DNA of 64,000 bases from Varanus komodoensis (GCF_004798865.1 NW_025335568.1:26737344-26801343), one strand, 5' to 3'; counted from the stretch's first letter, positions 1 through 11,967 are shown. The notes: a model not told the origin generated them from the letters alone. Translations and numbers: made by a program.

Positions 1-1819
1 AGTGACCATAAATTTTGCTTCCTGTTATCCCAAGCCTTCTTGTAGTAGAAGAAAAATTTGCAGTAGGGTTTAGTTTCCTTTGCCTGAGAAAGCATACTGG
101 AGATAGGCAGTGTCCTTGTACTTTGTCTATTTGCAAATATACAGGAGAGCCTATGGGAGCAAATCAGATCCTGGGGGCAGGGAATTCACCCTCCTCTAGG
201 TTTCCCAGCACCTCTGCTGGGCTCCATGCCTTGACATACAGAGCAAAATCTTCCCTAGCACACCCTTCCCAGCAATCGTTACAGAGTTAACATCGAGAGA
301 TGACATATTAGACTGGTTCTCTTCATTCCACTGGGCTTCCGTAATGCCCAGCGTCTCTTGGTTCTCCTTTAATGTCAGGCATTCCGGCTTCCCAGTTTTG
401 GAAAGCGGCATCCAGCATTTGCATAGAAGATGTTCTGTTTGCAACATCTGCAGCACAATGCTCCTCCGCAGATTCCTCTGTGTGCCGCTTTTGGAGTAGC
501 ACTTAGGCCTCTCTGGTTATCACCAAATCCTCATGGCCATTTTCCTCCCCTCCTACATTTGGGCAATCAGAATTTTTTTCATATTCATTCCAAAGGGAAA
601 GTTTTAAAACCAGATACTTCCAGGCTTCTCTCAGCTTTTCCCCAGACTTGCGTTTAAAAGCTGCTCTACCACCATTTTTACATTTTGTATAAGCAGTCCA
701 GTTCCATTTTAGTTCAAGTGTCACACATAATAAAATCTATACACTTTACTAAATTTTGGTAAAATATTAAAACACGACATTATTAGTATTATTCAGAAAA
801 AGATCCATTCACCATAATCTAGAAAGACAAATTCCTAAAAATACATTTTGTTATTGCCTCTTAATCTATCTGTTCTTGATCTTCTTTGTTCCCCCAGATG
901 GATCTTAACAAATAGATACACTATATAACTTACTTTGGCAGATATCTGAACTGTAAAAATAAATTGGCACAATCCATTAGTGGAGGAGGGGCAACATAAG
1001 TTGTATAATGCACGGAATTTGGTTTTTTGCTGCCCCCTTATCCAATATGCAGACATTACACTGACAAATTAGCACCATTTCTCAGAGCAAGGGCAGACGA
1101 AGGATGTTAAATAAAGTTCAGATAACAGAAGCTTGGAAAGTCTTGTGTGCAACTAGAAGGGGATTTTCCCCTGCCCGTAGCTGTAAATAACACATGGCAT
1201 TAATCATGCTAATGTGGTACAATATTTGTTACTGCCCTGACACAATCCATTTAAATGTTCGAGAAGCTGTTACGTCTTCCTGCACTTAAGACACATTGAG
1301 CCATATTAGTTCTATTCAATTAAGCACTCGGTTGTCAGATGCACTCAGCAGTAAAGAGGCTACTTCATCATTGAGGGACCTATCTCGATGATGACAAAAT
1401 TAATACTGGTGTTTGCAAACTTTTTTTCAGCACTGACTACAGTCTTGGTGTAATCCCCAGTGTCATACACCAGACTATGTGTTTTGAAGCTCCCAGGCAA
1501 ATGTTCTCAGTTTTATCTTACAATGATATAAATAAAGATAACTTAGGCGTATCCGTATTGCACCCGGCAACTGCACAGCAGTGATGTCACCGCTTGTTTC
1601 TCTGCCAAACACCTAATCAATAAACTTCTGGGAAAGGCAGAAGCCAGACAGCATTGCACTTTCCACAGAAGATTAGCTGAGCTGAAATGTCTGACAGCTC
1701 TGTCTCAGCTTTTCACGTTACAAAATGAAACATTATTCCACTCCCTTCACAGGATCCGAAAGAGATGAAAGAGACGTTATGCTGCCAGACACTTAAGTCA
1801 TAGCTATTCATTAGTCAAG

Positions 1820-1820
<1 letters not shown>
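1..1820. other. unique-looking intergenic DNA, no gene
   Basis: No coding exon, RNA gene or recognisable transposon was found. Open frames are at most 91 codons, overlap on both strands and show no domain. The part from about 1090 to 1790 is A+T-rich with many TAAT/ATTA cores and little low-complexity sequence, which is the look of vertebrate conserved non-coding DNA. That reading is inference from composition only. Confidence 0.5.

Positions 1821-1854
<34 letters not shown>
1821..1854. repeat. (AC)n microsatellite
   Basis: An uninterrupted run of 17 AC dinucleotides, likely to vary in length between individuals. Nothing around it suggests that it is a transposon tail. Confidence 0.97.
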
Positions 1855-1857
<3 letters not shown>

Positions 1858-2479
1858 GAAGGAGAGAGTTCCATTTCAGTCTGGCTTCAGGCCTGGACCT
1901 GGCACTAAACAGCCTTGATGACCCTAGTTGATTATTTCCCTCAAGAGAAACCTGTGAGGAGGGGCTTCCCTGTTTATTCTCCTCAGCCATCCCAGTATTT
2001 AAAATCTGCTGTTACCCATAAAGCTGCCACATATGGCAGGGTCTTTTTGGTGGTAGAACTCCAGCTCTGAAACTCTTCCAGCAGAGATTTAACAGTCCTC
2101 CCTGCTGTTGTAATTTTGGGACCAGTGAAAGAGCTATTTATGTGTCCAGGTTTTAGGAATATAGCCAAGTGCTTTGCTTGTTGCTTTTGACTGACTGACT
2201 GACTGGTTGGTCAGTCGGTCGGTCGGTTGGTTGTGTGGATGGTTTTACTGTATTTTATTATATATTTGTAAGTTTAGGATCATGATTTTAATTGTTTACA
2301 AGTGCCAGTTTTATATAGGTTGCTAACTCTCCCAAGCTCTTTATAAGGAATCAAATAAACACACAATTTTGATTTCCACAAACTCTTTAATCAGAAGGTC
2401 AAGCTCAGTAACTCAAAGGGGTTTTGTTTTATGCTGTTTTGACATGACAACTGTCAAAGGGCATCCCACCCATAGGTCC
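1855..2479. other. intergenic, with degenerate tetranucleotide repeat
   Basis: No gene seen. Positions 2189-2232 hold a run that begins as GACT units and drifts into GGTC and GGTT units. This looks like a microsatellite decaying by substitution. The A+T-rich sequence after it resembles an old LINE 3' untranslated region but is too decayed to assign. Confidence 0.5.
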
Positions 2480-2860
2480 AACACTCCAACTTTGCCACCC
2501 AGCCTTGAGACTCTAGTTGTTCAGAAAGCTGGGAGGTTGGATATATACACACTTTTTTGCTAACACCTGTTTTTGGCAGCTTTCAGAAGCAGGGCTTTCT
2601 TTGGAAACAGGGATTTAGGCAGGGCTAGACAGGGTAGTAAGTAGTTATAAAACCAGACAGATAAGAACAGATATTAGATATAACTACTTACTACCTGTCT
2701 AGCCCTGCCTAAATCCCTGATCTCTGGGAAATCCTTCTGCTTGATCCTGAACAAAAGCAAGGGCTAGCAAAAAGAAGGGCGCTCTTTGCCACCTTCCCAA
2801 GCAACTAGAGCCTTGGTGACTCAAGGAGAAAGTACTTGTGATCATGTCAGGGAGTACTGA
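2480..2860. repeat. large inverted repeat with a near-perfect centre
   Basis: The left arm (about 2480-2649) and right arm (about 2679-2860) are reverse complements around a 29-base spacer (2650-2678). The inner 42 bases of the left arm (2608-2649) pair with 2679-2719 with only a single-base gap. Farther out, identity falls but blocks still align: a CTCTAGTTG block, a TTTTTTGCTA-like block and an AGCAG block appear in matching order. It could be a foldback DNA element, two opposed copies of one repeat, or a local inverted duplication. No protein or terminal signature assigns a family. Confidence 0.85.
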
Positions 2861-3214
2861 ACAGTGATGGTCAGTGTTGCTTGGGTTCTTGAGGGCAGTA
2901 GTCACTGGCAGTGGTCTAGACAAGCTTGAGAAAGGCAGCAAGGGGGTTTTGCCATTCATGACAAGCACTGCCTGGAGAGGTTAGTCACCCAGGTTCAGGT
3001 GCTATGACAATCCATTGTGGGTTCAGCAATTCCTAAAACAAGCTCTACATTGTCACCTTCAAACAAACCACCCTGTGGGAACTGGTCTGAGTTCCCACAG
3101 CTTTAATGATTATAGCCCAACAAGATGAGAAACGCCAAAATGGGTCACTAGGAATAGAGCAACAATGGGTAAATGAAAGAAAATATTTCTTAGAGTGCCA
3201 ACTCCAAGGAAAGC
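2861..3214. other. intergenic, no gene
   Basis: Nothing recognisable beyond short chance frames. Toward the right end the sequence grades into the L2 remnant that follows. Confidence 0.4.
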
Positions 3215-3530
3215 TGTGAAGGTAGCTAGAAAGGAGAGGACCTTCTCAGTGGTAGACCCCAACTGTAGAATAATCTTCTCACCGATGCCCATCTAGGACC
3301 AACTTTGTCACCCCTTTGATGTTAGTCCTCCACATTGAGCCATTTACTGTAAAAATAGCTAAGGGTGCTTAGTGGCTTGAGGATACTATGTCAGGTGCAT
3401 TAATGTCATATGTTGCTTATACTGTTGAATTGTTTTTAGATTATGCAATTTGCAATGGGTGCAGTTTTATTGTATTATTTTAATTATTTGTTGTAAGCCA
3501 GATAGTTTTGGCTATTGGTTGGTAAAAAAA
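3215..3530 (+). mobile_element. L2-type LINE 3' end, decayed
   Basis: The start resembles the end of L2 ORF2, where a run reading GGACCTTCTCAGTGGTAG corresponds to the usual 'ACCTTCTCAGTGGTGGCC' stretch. A T-rich 3' untranslated region follows, ending in a degenerate TTGTAAGCC... motif before an A-run near 3524. That terminal motif is typical of reptile L2 copies. The copy is 5'-truncated and old. Confidence 0.65.
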
Positions 3531-3611
3531 AAATGAAATACATCATCATCCCTATATAATAAACCGTGTAATCCATATCCATTCATAAAAACATGTGTTT
3601 ATGTTGTGAAC

Positions 3612-3800
3612 AGTAGGGGTTGTTGCTCAATGGTAGGGCACCTGCTTTGTATTCTAGAAGGCCAGGTTCTATCTTCACCATCTCTAAGTAGGGCTAGAAA
3701 GCCTGAAGCCCTGGAGTTCCATTGCTTCAGTGTTGACAATAGTAGGCTAGATGGACCAAGAGTCTGACCTAGTTTAAGGCAGCTGCTTCAGTTCCGTGGA
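3612..3800 (+). mobile_element. tRNA-derived SINE, near full length
   Basis: The head reads like a tRNA gene: an A-box-like TTGCTCAATGGTAGGGC and a B-box-like GGTTCTATC about 40 bases on. The body contains CCTGGAGTTCC and AGGCTAGATGGACC, and the end reads AAGGCAGCTGCTTC. The same body occurs inverted at 42278-42447 and 42645-42815, and in part at 9163-9225 and 20055-20225, so this is an interspersed family and not a working tRNA gene. Substitutions in both boxes suggest it is inactive. Confidence 0.75.
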
Positions 3801-4468
3801 CTTCCTCTAATTTTCCCCCATTGTTTTTCTATTTTTTATGAGCTACAATGATAGAACGGGGGATGAATTACTGAACAAACGTGGGAACACGCACCTTACC
3901 ACCATTGCACTGAAAGATTTAGGGCACATTTTATGCATATTTAGACAACATGCTGGTAGTTGCAGTCTTTTTCTTTGACTAAAAATGCATAGCATTGCAC
4001 CCCAAACCTCTTAGGCTTCCAAACAACTAGCACCACCCCAAGAAAATACAGTCCATTAAAAGGAACCCTTCTCTCATAGTAGTCACAAAGATCTATATAA
4101 AACAAACCATTTTTGTCACACCTTTTTAATTAAATAAAACCCAAGATGCAAACTGAATATTGGCTGTTAGACTTCTCTCTTTTTAAGACTTGTAAAGTGC
4201 TATGCTGAACAATGGGATAGATGTGCTTAATTTCCAGATCTCTGCCATTATTAAGAATGTTTATTATATATTGTTTTTCCTATCTCTTTGGAGATTTGTT
4301 TTGTGGAGAGGAACAGTCAAGACGTCAATCAAATAAAAACATCTTTCCTAAAGTAATACTGAACATTAACACTTTCAACAGTGAAATGAAAGCCAATGGA
4401 AAATTCCCGAAGGCCAATGCCAAAGGTGCTGCAAATTTCAAATGCATAATTTGATCTGTGAGATACAG
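3801..4468. other. intergenic, no gene
   Basis: A+T-rich unique sequence with no coding or repeat signature that I can assign. Confidence 0.5.
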
Positions 4469-4493
4469 GTGTGTGTGTGTGTGTGTGTGTGTG
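4469..4493. repeat. (GT)n microsatellite
   Basis: About 12 uninterrupted GT units. An open frame running through it reads Cys-Val repeats, which is an artefact of the repeat. Confidence 0.97.
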
Positions 4494-5820
4494 AACTTAG
4501 AGCAATATTCTGTCTGTCACCCAGACTATCAGCATTGGGCAGCTTTTCGGTCTTTGCAAGATTCTATCATCAGAACAGTAGTAATCACAATCAATGAAAA
4601 AGAACCATGTAACAGGAGAAAAAATGACTGGTTAGTTGAAATTACTCAGACCCACCCAGAACATGGTTTCTGGGTTCTTGTTACTGGATCCGAGTGCTGC
4701 TTTGAAAGCAGCCCCCCGCCCTGCCACATGCAGCTCTTAAAGGTACAGCATAAACTATAGATTTAACGTTCTTTCTATCTGTCCTCCACATCACTCGTGT
4801 CTTTGTTCCTGTGACTCCTGGCCCAACACTCAGTCTGAAGTTTTTGAATAGCCCTGATTTGTCTTTAATTTTTCCTTGCTTCTAATCTCTATCCCTGCTT
4901 CTTTCTTCAGGTCTCAGTTTTTCAGTTCTCTGCCTATTTTGCCCCAACCATATCTTTCAACTATCACATCTCTTGACTAGGGAAGAACAGGACAGTACCT
5001 GAATTTTGACACTGGTTTAGTTCTGCCCTACTTTAATTCTGGGTGGACTTTTTTAATATTGCAAATTAAAATTGCACTTTCAAAGTTTTAACAGTTCAAT
5101 TTCCACTCCAAAAAATTCTGAAACACTCCATATTCTAACCTACCAGCTTTAATTCTAGAAACCTTTCCTGAAGTAAAAACTGCAAAATCTGGGACAAATT
5201 CAGCTGAAACACATTCCATGATCTTCTCTACTGTCAACCAACTTACTCTCTTCCTTTCCAGATTTCAGTTAAGCCCTTTCCACATGAGGCATTTCTTGTA
5301 CTCTTGTAATTCCTCACTCATGTAGGAATTGTACTAGTATGTGGATGCTTTGCAAAATTTTGGTGTCCTCCATGGCCTTTCCTGGATTTCAGCAGTAGTT
5401 TTGAATTCTAATAAGGAAAGTCTGATAGGTCCCTGCATGGTGTCAGGAAACCCCTGTGTTGCCCTTCTACTGTACCACAGTGCCACCTAGTGGTTGTGTA
5501 ATCAATCATAGAGAAAGGCAGAGAAACAAAAACCTGGGAAATGCATATGTAAAGGAGCTGATCTTAATTCTGCAAGAACAAAGAAACAGAAGTCTTGATA
5601 AAGTAGTGGATTAAAATCTTCAAGTGGAAAAGTGCTTAAATTAATCCCCAAACTTCTCTGCTCTCTCTATCTCTCTCTAATTCTCTCTCTATCCTTCAGC
5701 TTCCTATTTGTTATAAGGCTGTAGGGATGAAAGCTGTGAACTCATACATTCTCAGGAGCCCCTTCAAAGGAGTATTCAAGAAGACAAAAGCATAATATAA
5801 TCCAGGACCATAAGAACTCT
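4494..5820. other. intergenic, CT-rich patch, no gene
   Basis: No gene seen. Positions 5655-5692 are an imperfect (CT)n tract. The rest is unique A+T-rich DNA. Confidence 0.5.
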
Positions 5821-5902
5821 GTAACCCTGTACATATCTACTGAAAGGTACCACTAAATGCAGTGAACCTTGCTCCTAAGTAAGTGTCCTTTGATTGTAAG
5901 CT
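5821..5902. repeat. small palindromic MITE-like repeat, family B
   Basis: Mirror-image halves around a centre reading ACTAAATGCAGTGAA, with flanks like CTGTACATATCTACTGA and CCTAAGTAAGTGTCC. The same plan, ending in TACAATCCTATACAC-type sequence, recurs about seven more times in this window (for example 37983-38070 and 54930-55016). I recognise it as a common short squamate repeat. DNA-transposon origin is inferred from the palindromic form. Confidence 0.5.
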
Positions 5903-7094
5903 TAAGAACAAAGCGATCTTACTTTAGATCTAAATCTAGTAGCTATATTTTTATATATTTTTACTCTTGCATAGGAGTGGGGAGCCTGATCTAGATCTTC
6001 AAAAAACAAGCAAACCTACCCAACCCCCAATCCAGATCGGAACACAGGACATTCTCAGGAGTAAACAGGTGGGAGGAGCATACCTGTTAGAAAGAGATTT
6101 AAAGTAAGGTATCTTTGTTCCTTAGTCCTAGTTATTACAAACAGCAGGTAATCGAGCAGATTCACAGGTAATCAGCAGCTTGTCAACTGTATCTTTTGGA
6201 TTGCAGGTGAAAGCTCATGTAATTTTTTCCAAAATGAATTTATCTGAAAAATTCACAGTTACAGAACAACAATGCATTAACCGATATTTCACAAACCAAT
6301 ATGAAATAAGCCTAGAAAAAAAACAATAAGCTAAGAAAAATGGATCTACTAATATTCACTGAAATATCCTCTTTTCAGAATCACCAGATCAAGTTCAATG
6401 CTGGATAAAAAGCTGCAAATCTCAGTTCACATATAGGAATAAAGGCAGCAGACCTTTTATGCATCTCCCTTTAAGAGTTTGAAAACCATTTGCCCAATCA
6501 ATCAGCTGCAGAATTAGGGTGCAAGAACAGTATTTTGCATTATGCATTTGTCCATTGCCATTCTTGGGCAAACAGCACCCAAACAGGTGGCTTTTGGGGC
6601 ATCCCCATCATGAAGCCACACAGAAAATGAGCTATTAAAAGAAGTATAGAGAAAAGCTATACTGCAAGAATTGCCTAACTGTACTTTCTGTGCAGAAATT
6701 ACTGTAGAGAAGAAGCTGAAGTAGAAGTTGAAACAAACAAAAATTGTGAAGAGTGGGCAGGGAGGTGTAATTTTAACTGATGTATTTCTGGATTAAGGTA
6801 TAATTTAGAGGGAAATAATGCTTCTTGTTTAAAAGGAAATATTATTTTGGAAAAACAATTCACCTGCAGTTATAATAATCAAAATAAAATGCTGCAATCA
6901 TTTGTATTATTCCATAAATAGGAAAAAATGCTTTCTTCTAAGTTGACTTTAATGAAATACATTTTAATGAAATCCAGAGTGAAATCCATTATAAATGAAG
7001 AAGTTGATAATGATCAGGTTTTCATGCAGAAATGTGTAGAAATATTGATATAGATTTATGAATAGTGCTGGCTGTTTTTCACCAACACAGAAAG
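5903..7094. other. intergenic, no gene
   Basis: A+T-rich unique sequence. No frame of 60 codons or more and no transposon signature recognised. Confidence 0.5.
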
Positions 7095-7600
7095 AGCGGG
7101 CTGGTTCTGACCTAAGACCTATCTAGTCCAATGTTTTGTTCCCTCAGTGGCCAACAAGATGCATATGGAAACATGCAACAGGACATGACAGCAATAAGAC
7201 ACACCAGGTCATGTTCTGGACATGCACATGGTAGGCATGTCATAAGTGGAGCTGGCTGGAGATGGGGGTCAGACTAGATGGCCAGGAGACCCCTTCTAAC
7301 TCACTCTGTTTCTATGTTGTCCAGCAACTGGTATACAGAGACATACTGTAGCCATCAATAGTCTTATCCTTCATGGATTTTCCAGTTCCCCATTAAAGCC
7401 ACCCAAGTGGGTGGCCTTCTCTCTACTTTGTAGTAGTTCCTGTTGTGTGAAGAAGTACTTCCTTTTGTCTATCTCAAAACTCACTGAACTGAGCTTCAGT
7501 GTCTCAGTTCCTCAGATCCCCTTCCTGAAAATATACTTTCAGGCACAGATATCTACCCTACATCTTCTGCAGAAAAAGTCAATGAAGCTTTGAAGAGATA
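7095..7600 (-). mobile_element. CR1-type LINE 3' part, interrupted
   Basis: Read on the minus strand, this matches the 3' part of a reptile CR1: the terminal CTAGTCCA / GTGGCCAAC stretch, and further in the segment read on the plus strand as GTGAAGAAGTACTTCCTTTT, which encodes the end of ORF2. The copy at 34965-35765 carries the same body on the plus strand. A different CR1 tail (7206-7318) splits the element, so this copy is the older of the two. Confidence 0.75.
7206..7318 (+). mobile_element. CR1-type LINE 3' end, subfamily with TTTCTATG tail
   Basis: This runs from ACATGCACATGGTAGGCATG through GGTCAGACTAGATGGCC to GACTC-type sequence and a terminal TTTCTATG. Three further copies lie at 40957-41110 (minus), 57862-58070 (minus) and 59918-60028 (plus). 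The short repeated octamer at the very end and the severe 5' truncation are CR1 hallmarks. It sits inside an older minus-strand CR1. Confidence 0.75.
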
Positions 7601-8149
7601 TTGACCCAGTCACAGAATTATGAAACAGTTGTTTAAGCCTTGCAAAAATTTGGCCTGATGTGCAAGCTCTTGCACTAAGCAGCTTGGGATGACGTGGTAC
7701 AGCTCATCATTGGTTATTGTGGGCACTAGTGTCCATATCCATCTTCTACTAAGGGGTTATTACATTGTCTAACCCAGGATGTTGTAAACAAACCTCACAT
7801 TATGCAAGAGGTAGACAGCCCTCATATTACCATAAAGTGGAGCATGGATTGTGCAAGGGCTGTTTAACCCTTACATACTCCATGTTCACATAGCACAGCA
7901 TAGGGCTTTCTCATAGCACAACAACCTCTGAGCAGGGATAGCATATTTAAAATGGCACCTGCACAGACTTAAATAACCTTGGGTGGGCTTTGTGTCAGGC
8001 AAACACCTGATTTTAGCACTAAAAGGATGTGGTCGGTAAGATCTAGTCAAAGTTAAACAATTAACTTTGTGATGATGGAAAAACATGTGCTCATGGCTCT
8101 GAGGCTCAAATGCATGGAGTTAAAGTTTGGAACTCCGGCCATAAGTATT
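7601..8149. other. intergenic, no gene
   Basis: Unique sequence without recognisable elements. Confidence 0.5.
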
Positions 8150-8413
8150 TTGTGGGATTCTTAACTCCATTACTGCAGACTAGCTTTACCAAAATCTGTG
8201 GAACTTACTAGAAGAAACTGTTGCATTTGATTATTTTATACTGATAATTTTAATTTTATATTTGTAAATCAATGTATTTTTTGTATTTTTGTATTTAATG
8301 GTAATTTATTATGTACTATTGTATTTCAATGTATTTTATCATGTTGTAAGCCGCCCTGAGGTTTCGGCAAGGGGCGGCATAGAAATGTTCTAATAATAAT
8401 AATAATAAAAATA
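8150..8413 (+). mobile_element. L2-type LINE 3' untranslated end
   Basis: A T-rich 3' untranslated region leads to GTAAGCCGCCCTGAG, then a GGGGCGGCAT box and a terminal (AAT)n tail at 8392-8412, the standard 3' end of squamate L2 elements. Positions 8363-8400 are identical over 38 bases to the minus strand of 63601-63638, so both belong to one fairly young subfamily. Confidence 0.85.
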
Positions 8414-9162
8414 ATTATTCTTTTCTATACTATACACTAAATAGAATTAATTCCTCCTCATCAGATGCACACTCCTATGTGTGGATGGGTGGATGGATAG
8501 AGTACTGCCTATACCAAGATGTGAAACATATAAGTAAAAAAGAATGTCTATTTATATCTTGCTGAAAAGTACATAAAGAAGCAGGGTATTGCTTAAATAG
8601 GGCAGTTCAATAACTCCTTATTTATTTTCTGGTCTTTATCTCAAGGAATAAGTGAACTAATTTTGTCAAATTCTTACTTGTAGGAATGAATTTTTATACT
8701 TCTAGCTATGCCTTTTTATGCCTAATTTTATTTTGTTTTGTAGCCTTTTGCTTTCTGACATGATTGTTGCAGTGTGTGTCGCAACTCATAATGAGTTCAG
8801 TAGTGGGTCAGCATGGTGCTCATGCTCACTTCGGATTGGATATACAGAGGCTTGAAGGGAGTGGGCATGCTGCTGTCATTTACTTCTGAGCAGACATGCT
8901 TCCTACTGTACATCGGTAACAAAGGAATGGGGGATAGATTTTTTTCAGCTCTGTCCATATTGGCCTACAAATTGGCTTTTGGCCCTGCTCACCACTTTAA
9001 TGTGGCTCCGAGGAGCTTTTACAAGATGGAATGAATCCCTATGATCAAAACAGCTTCACTCCTGCAAGAGAATGTAATGGAAAATGGCAACAGCCTGAAG
9101 ACTGTCCCTCTTTTTAATGGGGAAAAAACAAACTTTCAGAGCATTAACACGTGGATCTACGG
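8414..9162. other. intergenic, no gene
   Basis: Unique A+T-rich sequence. The 73-codon frame at 8813-9034 has no recognisable domain and is taken as chance. Confidence 0.5.
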
Positions 9163-9225
9163 TGTAGATAGTTTTGAGCTAGTTGGACCAGTGGTATAGT
9201 CAGTATAAGGCAACTTGCTATGTTC
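9163..9225 (+). mobile_element. tRNA-derived SINE, 3' fragment
   Basis: The stretch GAGCTAGTTGGACCAGTGG followed by CAGTATAAGGCAACTTGC corresponds to the 3' end of the SINE family at 3612-3800. The head is missing or unrecognisable. Confidence 0.6.
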
Positions 9226-10680
9226 CATAATTCAACAATCATTACTTCAAGCTAGCTCAAGTCCCATCAAACTTGACAGCTGGTGAATAAAGAAGAGTAG
9301 CTCATGCCATTCTTTTCCACTCCCCAGCTTACCTTACTTCTTCTCCCACTCCCCAGCTTCCTATCCATCATTCTGCTTGTATGTGTGATGCTTCTCAAAA
9401 ATTGGCTGTGGAACAGCAAGTCAGACTTCAGTGGAAAGTACCAAAATAAGAAAATGGACTTTATAATAAAGAAATAGGGGAGTCTTTCCATTGACTCCAT
9501 GGGGGGGTGAGGAAAATTGATGATGGGTAACAAATTACTTTATTGAAGAACACATCTGAAAATGTCAACAAGGACATGTCCTAAACCAACATAATTTATG
9601 TTATACCAGAAGCACTGTGTCTACTTATCTGCTACTGTTTCCCTCTAAATCTATATATTCTGTTTAACTAGCAATGGCTTAAACCATGTCCTGGGTTAGG
9701 AAAAAGCCAAAGAAGCAAAGCATTCAGGCTTGGAACATTATTTTCTTCCTTCTGTTTTAGGGGTATAAAAACCCATAAAGAGTGAACATACACTGAGCTT
9801 ATAAATCAGTTCTGAAACATAAAAATCAGTGAAGCTCTATGGGGAATGTTTACCAAAGTGTTCTATAAAGAAGTAACACTGAGGTGTAACAAATAGATGA
9901 AGATTAAATAGTTGCTATCAACAACTACACACTCAGGAAAATTACACAGAAACTGTGTCTTTCTTTTCAGCTGACAGGAGCAAGTACACAGATCTGTTTT
10001 TCATATTAATTTGGGTACCAAGAAGGATATGTACAGCTTTAAAGCACTTCTGGGGGCATGTAGCAGTGGCTGCTTGGGTTACCCATAGTTACCCACTGGA
10101 GCATTTGGCATATTTGTGGCTAGTGTTATATTCCGGAGGAGACTTTTCAATTCCACTGGGAAGTCAGCTCTGGACAAAAAAAGACCAGTATGGGCTGAAT
10201 GAAGCATCCCTCATCTCTGAGCTGCAACAGTCAAAATTACTGTGGCCACACCTCTGAAAAAACATCCTAAGTTTGTGCTGTGATTGTGCCCCATCCCCTA
10301 ACAAATAGGTTCACAAGAACTATGGAGGAAACTAGGACGTGATGTTGCTGATTTTGCAGAATTGTCTCTCCCAGTGAGGCCATCTGGGAGCCAAACTACC
10401 TTATGGGAGCTGCAATAGCATATGCGATGTGACATAAAAATTCAATAAGTGATGTGATGCAATCAGTGCTACACAGATGATGCTGAACATTATTAGTCAA
10501 GATCATGCTTCATTTAAAGATGGCATCTCCTTCCATTTTATCCAGTACTTCCAGTAGTTGCTGTAGTTGTTTTTGCTTAAAACACTCACCACTTACATAA
10601 TTTTATTTGATCTCACCAGCTTTTACAGTATTTGCAAAATAATTCTATTGGTTTTCCATTGGTAGAGCACAAACCACTTA
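9226..10680. other. intergenic, no gene
   Basis: No coding or repeat signature recognised. The 100-codon frame at 9955-10257 shows no domain and is treated as chance. Confidence 0.45.
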
Positions 10681-10760
10681 TTTCTTTATTTACTTACTTA
10701 CTTATTTAAAGCTTTTATAGACCATCCATCTACTGGAATCTCGGGAGGGTTTACAACAAG
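10681..10760 (-). mobile_element. LINE (L2-like) tail fragment
   Basis: A TTTA/CTTA-rich tract followed by GCTTTTATAGACCATCC and then CTCGGGAGGG resembles the reverse complement of an L2-type 3' end with its (AAAT)n tail. The fragment is short and decayed, so the family is uncertain. Confidence 0.4.
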
Positions 10761-11704
10761 CACAACCAGCCAAAGGGGAAGGAGCGCTGTACCACAGAAG
10801 TTTGCACTCTGCACACAGCGAGGATAGATGGTTCTTGCTTGACAGTTTAATAGACACCAAACTTCAATGCACATGTTGAAGAGAGGAGGAGGCTGTCAAT
10901 GTGACTTCATGAGTCTTTTCCCCCAATATTACAAAAAGAGAATCCATAAAGGCTAATTGCTTTGTTCCATACATTGAACCCTTCCCAGAAAATCATATAA
11001 ATGTAGGAACAGGCCTTCACTCATGACATCTGGCTTTTACCTAGCAATTTCTAAATTCCTTTGTGTGGGATGATTGAGTTCCTAGATTGGTAGAAAATTA
11101 GACCAGAGGTCCAAAGAAGCTTGGCTTCCATGGCATGAGGAACATCTCTATCAAGACAGAATTTGTTTTATGGAAACTTTCAGGAAAATCACTGGGATGC
11201 TGCCACACTACTCTGTTGAAACACATTTTAGCAACATCAAGAGTAACTTGACCTGCCACTACTCACAAAGAGGTACCAGCCCAAGGAACCTGCTTCATCC
11301 CAGCAAGCAAAGACCACTGTATTCAACAGGCCTTTTATATGTAAGCCTATCTGTTGAGTCTGTTGTCTGAAACTGTTTTCAGTCTGTTGTGGTAATATTT
11401 TTAATTCTTTCTAGTGGTGTTTTATTATATTTGCTCCTTGTTCTTTTTATCATCAGCTGCCCTGCACTCTTCGTAGAAAGCCAGGGTCCAAATAAAGTCA
11501 GCATTCCAAATTTCAACGTTTGATCTCACTGCTGTGTTTCAGCAATTATTTTGAGTTCAGAATTGCTGTGTGGGTATTCTATTCTAATTTTGCAACAAAA
11601 GCTAGATTTCCATCACTCAGAAATACATTCTTCGCTCCTCATTAACTAATAGGTGATGGTTCTCCTGGTTCTCAGTATCTAATATTCTAAATTACTTGTC
11701 TAAT
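10761..11704. other. intergenic, no gene
   Basis: Unique sequence with short chance frames only. Confidence 0.5.
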
Positions 11705-11916
11705 TATTTATAATATGTATATCCCACCTTTTTCCTGAAGGGAACCAAAATGACTTCCATAAGCTTTCCCCTTCTATTTTATCCTCACAACTCTGCGAGG
11801 AAGGTTAGACTGAGAGTCAGTGACTGGTGCAAAGTCACCTAGTGTTCTTCTTCTCTAAGTGTGGACTGGAATCTGATATCCTGAGTCCCTAACCCACTAT
11901 GCCACCCTAGCTCTCC
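11705..11916 (-). mobile_element. MIR-like (CORE) SINE
   Basis: On the plus strand this reads TATATCCCACCTTTTTCC, then TTATCCTCACAACTCTGCGAGG, the CORE-like GACTGGTGCAAAGTCACC, and ends with CTAACCCACTATGCCACCC, the reverse complement of a tRNA-type head. Five other copies lie in the window (26285-26600, 29066-29296, 30306-30515, 38243-38468 and the right edge). Confidence 0.75.
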
Positions 11917-11967
11917 ATCTCTCTAGTCAAACGGACATAAACCGCTGAGGACTTCCTCCATTAAACA

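Noticed and set aside
3612-3690. Possible tRNA gene
   Set aside because: The tRNA-like head continues into a SINE body shared by several copies, and the cloverleaf and promoter boxes are substituted.
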